Below are positions 58,401 through 64,000 of a stretch of 64,000 nucleotides of DNA, piece by piece. The position numbers and the translations under genes were made by a program. The number at the start of each line of letters is the position of its first letter. Positions within the stretch are counted from its first letter, which is position 1. The stretch is taken from assembly GCA_003339415.1 (NCBI GenBank), contig PDHQ01000178.1:1-64000 (forward strand), in the 5' to 3' direction. This stretch comes from Ophiocordyceps camponoti-saundersi (nom. inval.). Taxonomy: Eukaryota > Ascomycota > Sordariomycetes > Hypocreales > Ophiocordycipitaceae. The notes below the pieces were generated by a model. The model saw nothing but the letters and a program-made list of their open reading frames with translations. It did not search any database and was not told the DNA's origin.

Positions 58401-58938
58401 TACCTTTATAAAGTTATATAACTACTAAGGCGAATTATAAGATATTATATAAGCGTATATATAGTTTGCTAATCTTTTAAGTTATATAATATACGCGTAC
58501 CTTCCTAAAAAACTATAAGATTAATATTTACTTTATACTCTTTTATATATTAAGAAGCCGCTATATAAGCTAGTAGAATTAAGATTATATTAGTTTAAGA
58601 TATATTATAATTATTATTATACGAACCTTTATATAACGCCCTTATTATATAATCTATATCTTTTATTTATAATAGCTAGCCCCGACTTATTCGGAATAAC
58701 GGGCTTATAGATAGATAATATATTCTCTTTTACGTCCGATATATTCTCTAAACTTAAGGAAAATAAGTTAAAACGGGCAGAGCTTCGTATAAGGCCTAAG
58801 ATATTCCTTACTAATAGCTTATCTATTAACTTTAATAGTAGTTATATTACGCGCGAATCGTACGATATCGTTCTTATATAGAAAGGATAAGTAAAGGGCC
58901 TTTACGTTATTAACCTAACCGCAGATATTACCCCGTAG
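55500..58938 (+). pseudogene. Copia2 gag-pol ghost (gag, integrase, reverse transcriptase; truncated)
   Basis: Same frame structure as Copia1. The integrase block VIDIFYL- begins at about 57,207, the KVKYIYAP block lies near 57,478-57,500, and the RT entry NYKEINT is near 58,150. The TAGPDLFGI-type block (here LAPTYSE-like after RIP, with AGCCCCGACTTATTCGG at about 58,678-58,694) and the GL-stop-IDNIF catalytic image follow near 58,705-58,730. The frame is cut at 58,938 before RNase H. Compared with Copia1 it keeps different CG dinucleotides, showing independent RIP of the two copies. Confidence 0.82.
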
Positions 58939-60573
58939 AAATTAAAAAAATTAAAAAAGCTAATAATAATTTCTTAATAACTTATTACGATAATCTAATT
59001 TAAGTTATTAAATATTTACTTACTTTTTTTATAATATATTATAATAAATAAGCTTTAGTATTTTAAAATATAAATATTATTTTAATTTAAGTAACTTATT
59101 TTAATAAATACCTTGCTAAATATAATATTTCCCTTAGCTTAAGTTATATAGTAAAAATATTTAATATTAGTAATAAATAAATTATTAATTTCCCTATCTT
59201 AATACTTATCTTACTTAACACCTTAGCTTTTAAGAACTTATTAATTAATATTAATAAAGTTATTATATTTATAAATAAAAAGTTAGTATTTAATAATTTA
59301 AGTAAGATATTAGAATTTTACGAAAAAAACTAATAAAACTCCTATATTTATATAAGAGAATAGATATATTTACTTAGTAAAGGTATTATTACTTTATTTC
59401 TAGCTATTATTATTAATTATATACTTTGCTTAGCTTAAAGTAATCTTATCGGAAATAAGATAATTTTAAACTTGAGTAATATTCCTATTTTTAATATTTT
59501 AGATTTAGTAAAAATAGCTTCCGATAATATTACTAAGAAGCTATATAATTAAAAAAGTAGCTTAGTTAAACTTTTTAATAATATTAAGTATATTATAACT
59601 ATTAAGCTTATTAACGCTAATCTATTTATTAATATAATAATAAATTAAGACTCTTTATAGCTTTCTATATAGCTTTAGTATAAACTATAGCGGATATATA
59701 TTAATAACGCGCTTTATTCGGAAAATACGCGTTATACTATTTAACTATTAATAAGTAATAGCTATTATATTTATTTAATTATTAATATATAATAGATTTT
59801 TAAGTTATTTAACTATTAATATATAATAATAATATATTTACTAAGCTTAGGTAAGAACTTATAAATTAGTATACTTTTAGTATTATTTTTTAATATCTTT
59901 ATAATATAGTATTAGTTATATATTATTTCTCCTTATACTTTATATACTATAAATAAAGAAAAAATATTAGCTATAATAAAAAGGCTAAGTAAAGCCTATT
60001 TATTATAAACTACTCGCGATATACGCTTAAGGATAAGTATAAACTATTCGTAATATAGTTAACTTTACTATTATTTTTAATCTCTTAGACGCCTCTATCT
60101 TTATAAAATATACTATACTTAAAGCTATAAACTATATTTTTTACGCTAATTACGGTAAAATTATCTATATTCGCTCTTATATTATCGCTATAACTTATAA
60201 AATCTAAATAATAAAAATAGTAAAATATTTCCTTTATTTTATTCTTTTAGTTTATATATTATATCGCGTTTTTCTTATTTATATTTTCCTTTCTTAGTAT
60301 TATAATACCCTTAACTATAATATATATTCTTCTATATATATTTAATATATATTATAATTCTTTTTTATTATTTTTATCTTATTTTTTATTTCTTTCCTAC
60401 CTTATATAAATTAATTTAATTCTCTATATATAGATCCCCGATAATATTTCTTAATTTATAATTAAATATAGTTATTAGAGTTAATATAGAAAAGCTTTTA
60501 AGTATAATAATAATTTCTAAAATAATATAAAAAGTTAATAAAGCTATTAGAATTCTTTTCGGGCCTAGGGAGT
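58939..60573. other. Unclassified RIP-mutated DNA inside Gypsy1
   Basis: 1.6 kb between the broken end of Copia2 and the Gypsy1 3' LTR. A forward frame at about 59,170-59,640 has relatively few stops (NFPILILILLNTLAFKNLL, later NLSNIPIFNILDLVKIA), but it matches no family I know, and antisense artefacts are possible. The last bases before the LTR (GGGCCTAGGGAG, 60,561-60,572) are purine-rich, sit directly against the LTR and are a reasonable polypurine tract for Gypsy1. Part of the rest may be a further inserted fragment. Confidence 0.4.
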
Positions 60574-61167
60574 TAATATAAGATATATAATAATACTTTT
60601 ATAAATCGCCTAACCTTTTATAATATTTTACTAAGATTTCCCCCTTTAAGATTTTACTTAGATTTCCCTTAGAAACTTTATTACCTTTACGCTTAGGAAA
60701 TTATTAAGATTTCCTATTAGGATTTTTTTATAATAACTCTTAGTATTTTATTTAGATTTCTTACTAGATTTAATATTAAAATATATTTTTAGAAATCTCC
60801 GGATTTTACTAAGAAATCCTCATATATTAGGAAATTACCGTATATTAGGAAATCTCTATTTTATTAATATATATAGAAATTACCGTAAAATCCCCTTAGG
60901 TAAATATTTTTAAAATTATATTAAGAAATCTTCTTTAAGCTCCTAGCTATATAATTAGCCTAGTATTCCTTTAGGTAATAATTTAAATTTTTTTATAATT
61001 ACTATTTTAATTTTTAAAAAACTCTTACTTATACTTATACCTTTTATAGTAGCTATTTTATAATCTTATAATTAGTAGCTAGCTTATCTCTTTTTTTTAT
61101 ATACTATATTTAGTAGCTAGCTTAATATATACGCTTACTAAAAGATAATATATATAAGTATATATTA
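60574..61167 (+). repeat. Gypsy1 3' LTR (594 bp)
   Basis: Direct repeat of 44,869-45,462, equal in length. Begins TAATATAAGATATATAATAA (CG to TA changes relative to the 5' LTR) and ends AGTATATATTA. Confidence 0.9.
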
Positions 61168-61172
61168 AGTAA
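61168..61172. repeat. Target-site duplication of Gypsy1 (right)
   Basis: AGTAA, partner of AGTAG at 44,864-44,868. Confidence 0.75.
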
Positions 61173-63240
61173 ATTATAAAACGCCTAAACTTAGCTTTAT
61201 TATAAAATAATATATTACCGTAAATAATATTCAAGCTACCCTTTATATTATATTATTATAAAAGGCGACTAAGTTAGACTAGATCTTAACTAGCTTTCTT
61301 AAAATATATTACCTAGTCCTTTATATATAACTCGCTTATATTTTTTACGCTTACTTTTAGCTTAGCTATTTTATAAGTTAATTTTATATTATTATTATAA
61401 TAATACTACGTAAGTAAAGTAAGAAGCTAGAAATCTACTAGTAAGGTAATAGCTATAAGCTAATCTCCCTCTTATACTACCTTAGTAAAATATTTAAGTT
61501 TATTATAAATAAGAGGTTATTTAACGCCGCCGAACTATACCGGCTCCTCCCTTATAGTTAAATAAGTAATAAATAAAATAAGTTAATAAAATTAGGTATT
61601 TTTATAATTATAAAACTTTTTAAGCTACTTAAGCTAGGAAAGGAGTTACTTTTTTCCTATAACTTAACGTAAAGGGAGCTTTTAATATTCTTTATTATAA
61701 TAAACTATTTTATAAACTTATATATATAAAGTACTCTGCTTAGATTTATACTTTCTTATAAAGCTACTTTAGCTATCGCTTCTTATATCTACGCTTTAAT
61801 AGATAGATTTCGGCACCTTTCCTTATCTAAATTAGAGTTTCTTAAGGCTCCCCGCTCTTTATTATACTTTTTATCCTTAATATAACGCTATTTTACTAAT
61901 AGTTAAAGTATAAACCTAAGCTAGAAGTTATTAGGTTTATTAATAATATAAACCTTCTTAGCGTTAAATTAAATACCGCTATAATTATAAGACGCCTTTA
62001 GTTAGTATAAAGTATTTATAAGGAGTAAGCTTAAGATTATAATATAGCTTTTAAGCTAGATAAAAGTAAACTAATATATTTTTCTAAAAAATATTACCTA
62101 GAATAATATATAGTTAGGCTAGGTATATATAATATTTACCCTATTTTTAAAGCGCGCTTATTAAGCGTTTAGGTATATAAATAATTATATTAAAAAGTAT
62201 ATATTTAAATTATATATAATAAGCTTTTTAGATAAAATCTCGCCCTTATTACTCTAACTATATCTATTTAAAGTTATACCCTCCTTTAGGCTAGAAAGCT
62301 ATATATAAAAATTATATAATCTTTAGTATTTTACGCTTTTATTACTTTTTATATAATTACTCTAAAAACTAAGAACCCTTTAGGCCTTGCTAAGATTATA
62401 GGCCCCGCCTAGTTATAATACCTACGCATTATCCTTAGCGCTTTTAAAGTAACCCTAGTCTATTACCTAAAAGCCGAGTCTTAAACCCCCTTAATTAACT
62501 TTTATATAAATAAGAGAAAAGCTAACGCTTTTTATAAGCTCGAAAAGGTAAGTATATTAAATATAATTTAATATACGTTTAAGTTTATTTTAAAGTTTCT
62601 TATAAGATTCTTTATATATTACTTAACTTAATATAGTAAAATTAAGTCCCAGCTTTAAAAAAAACTAAGGTAAATAATAGTATAAGCTTATACCTTATAT
62701 AATACCTTCGATAAGAAGACTACCTAGCGCCTCCTTTATAAAAACTAAATACGCTAATAAAAACAGTAAAAAAACTACTTTCGATAAGCCCGCCCTAAGT
62801 TTACCCTTTTTTTAGCTAATTTCCCCTTACGCCTAAACTAGCCTATAATTATTATAATATATTATAATCTTTTAAAATATATTAGTATTCTAATTACCTA
62901 GCTATATATAAGTAAGATTAAATTATAAGAGTTTCTCTTCTTACGCTAGGTTCCGGATATAATTACTTTAAACTATTAGTATAATACTAGGCTATAGAAT
63001 ATATATTACCTCCTCTTATAATACCCTAATCTCGCTACTTAAAAGGACGAATTATTATAATATCTTTACTTTAAGTTCTCTTTATAACTTAAGCTTAATA
63101 ATTATACTTTTACCCTTACTATTATAAAGTAAATATTATACTATATTAACTTTTATTAGTTTAACTTTACTAAAACCTTATATATATCCCCGCTAAACTT
63201 ATTATAAGATTATATTTACTATACTCTTATTTACCGAACC
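61173..63240 (+). pseudogene. LINE2 ORF2 ghost, part 2: reverse transcriptase and C-terminal zinc motif
   Basis: Continues LINE2 ORF2 after Gypsy1. SYKLISLLYYLSKIFKFIIN at about 61,447-61,506 equals 'S-Y-R-P-I-x-L-L-x-x-x-x-K-x-x-E-x-x-x-x'. At 61,834-61,870 RVS-stop-GSPLFIILF equals 'G-V-P-Q-G-S-P-L-S-P-I-L-F'. At 61,933-61,959 RFINNINLL equals 'G-F-V-D-D-V-N-L-L', both catalytic Asp lost. Near 62,860-63,035 come KIKLQEFLFLRQVPD-like and Cys-derived Tyr positions ending in LLLQYPN, matching the C-terminal 'G-L-x-x-F-L-x-x-x-x-V' and 'C-x-C-x-x-x-x-x-x-x-x-H-L-L-x-x-C-P' zinc region of Tad1-like ORF2 (Gln read from TAG/TAA). Confidence 0.85.
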
Positions 63241-63400
63241 CCTTTATTATTATATAGCTTATAGATATTTATCTCTCCTTACTTTATCTAATTACTAATC
63301 TCTCCGCTTTATCCTTACTTAAGCTTTTAACTTTACCGAATTAAATTTTCTTACTAATATTATTAGATTCTTCTAACTATAAAGCCCGCTCCCCTAATAT
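61173..63400 (+). mobile_element. LINE2, 3' part
   Basis: The part of LINE2 downstream of the Gypsy1 insertion: the rest of ORF2 and an undefined 3' end. No simple-repeat tail or target duplication is visible before 63,400. A (TTA)n run at 63,982-63,994 at the window edge could be its tail or another element's. Confidence 0.6.
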
Positions 63401-64000
63401 AGCTTTAATAAAAAACTAACCTTAAGTTATTAACGGACTTTAAGTAAATAATAGCTTAAACTTAGCAAATACCCTTAATATAGCGGGCAAAGCTACTATT
63501 AACTTAAACTTTACTTTTATCTTATCTTTTAATATATTAAGAGTTTTTAAGCTTATAGCCCTAAAAGATTTTAATAAACTTATTAGTAATTTTATAGCTA
63601 ATATTTACCTTTTCGCGGTATTAGTTTAAATAGCTAGTAAGCTAAATAAAGTAAATATCTTTATAATTATAAATATAAAATTATCGGATTTATCTATTAT
63701 TACCTAAGCGCGGCTAGCTTAGTAAGTTTTAAGCTTCTTAATAAATAGTAACTAAATTATTATAATTAGTAATACTCCTTACTTACTAAATATATAAAAA
63801 TAATTATAGCTAGGATTTAAATTAGCCGCTTTCTTAACTAATAATCTCTAAGCTAAGGGCTTTATTATATTATCTTAGCTAGCTAGCCTAGCTACGCTCT
63901 CGCTTAAATATATTTATTTTATATATAATATTATTATATTAATAAGCTTAGAAGCCTCTATACTAATATTATTTTTATTTTTATTATTATTATTAAAATC
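63400..64000 (+). other. Stop-poor forward frame at the window edge, unidentified
   Basis: From about 63,530 a forward frame reads RVFKLIALKDFNKLISNFI and continues IASKLNKVNIF and ITQARLA-like sequence with only occasional Gln/Trp-type stops. Composition (Leu/Ile/Ser/Lys) fits a degraded structural protein, but no motif is recognised. It may be the start of another element or LINE2 3' sequence. The window ends in a (TTA)n run. Confidence 0.3.
63982..63994. repeat. (TTA)n run at the window edge
   Basis: TTATTATTATTA, similar to the tails of family A. Its element cannot be identified without the sequence beyond 64,000. Confidence 0.6.

Larger units (their letters stand above)
54151..58938 (+). 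mobile_element. Copia2: 3'-truncated copy of the Copia element
   Basis: Collinear with Copia1 from its first base (5' LTR 54,151-54,451) through gag, integrase and RT to ACCCCGTAG at 58,938, equivalent to about 23,287 in Copia1. RNase H, the extra 3' frame and the 3' LTR are missing. The differences from Copia1 are overwhelmingly C/T and G/A. The break at 58,938 has no LTR or duplication, so it arose by deletion or by insertion of the sequence starting at 58,939. Confidence 0.9.
44869..61167 (+). mobile_element. Gypsy1: chromodomain Gypsy LTR retrotransposon with nested insertions
   Basis: Two 594-bp LTRs (44,869-45,462 and 60,574-61,167) in direct orientation enclose a forward gag-pol ghost whose order protease/RT/RNase H, integrase, chromodomain defines a chromovirus of the Ty3/Gypsy class. 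It inserted into LINE2 ORF2 with the duplication AGTAG/AGTAA. Its interior was later hit by a mini LTR element (52,117-53,897) and carries a truncated Copia copy (54,151-58,938). Without these two its span is about 9.7 kb, long for a chromovirus, so 58,939-60,573 may include yet another fragment. Gypsy3 is a reverse-strand relative. Confidence 0.88.

Noticed and set aside
1..64000. Mitochondrial or bacterial AT-rich DNA
   Set aside because: The specific absence of CpA/TpG, nuclear retrotransposon families and LTR/LINE nesting fit RIP-mutated fungal nuclear DNA. No mitochondrial genes and no ribosome binding site/operon structure are seen.
1..64000. tRNA, rRNA, riboswitch, CRISPR or intact host genes
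   Set aside because: No cloverleaf, conserved rRNA block, regular spacer array or ATG-initiated long frame was found on either strand by reading. Direct repeats are all explained by LTRs, family A, duplications or microsatellites.

Overview
The window is a gene-poor, extremely AT-rich block from a filamentous ascomycete (Pezizomycotina-type) nuclear genome, built almost entirely from transposable elements destroyed by repeat-induced point mutation (RIP). CpA and TpG are almost absent and TpA is in large excess on both strands, so ATG codons, Gln/Trp codons and Cys codons are nearly all gone. Recognisable protein frames survive only as stop-riddled ghosts in which TAG/TAA stand for lost Gln/Trp, Tyr for Cys, and Asn for catalytic Asp. 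I found no intact host gene, tRNA, rRNA or CRISPR. The species cannot be named from the sequence.

Layout, left to right. 1-906: 3' end of a hAT transposase and a cluster of short inverted repeats. 2.3-18.5 kb: a reverse-strand Gypsy element (Gypsy2, reverse transcriptase at 16.7-18.5 kb) hit by two copies of a 1.87-kb repeat, called family A here. The second of these (7,083-16,727) is itself split by a full-length 7.76-kb LINE (LINE1, reverse strand). 18,498-25,769: a Copia element with two 301-bp LTRs and a gag-pol ghost. 25.9-29.7 kb: the 5' half of a reverse-strand Gypsy (Gypsy3). 29.7-31.5 kb: unidentified. 31.5-41.1 kb: four more family A copies as two 'A inside A' nests in opposite orientations, separated by an unidentified stretch.

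41.9-64 kb: a Tad1-like LINE (LINE2, forward) whose ORF2 is cut in two by a chromodomain Gypsy (Gypsy1, 44,869-61,167, two 594-bp LTRs). Removing Gypsy1 with one copy of its 5-bp target duplication (AGTAG/AGTAA) puts the two LINE halves back in frame. Gypsy1 in turn contains a 1.78-kb mini LTR element (52,117-53,897, target duplication TATAT) and a second, 3'-truncated copy of the Copia element (54,151-58,938).

Family A is the most interesting unknown. Copies have a fixed length (1,862-1,870 bp), a constant 5' end (TAACTTTTATA), a (TTA)n 3' tail and unusually long AT-rich target duplications of 12-16 bp. These are signs of target-primed reverse transcription. LINE1 shares the start of the 5' end, a microsatellite tail and a 16-bp duplication, so it or a relative may have mobilised family A. 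Small islands that kept CpA/TpG (741-906, 10,290-10,790, 31,290-31,540, 41,935-42,150) are probably single- or low-copy sequence that RIP did not see.
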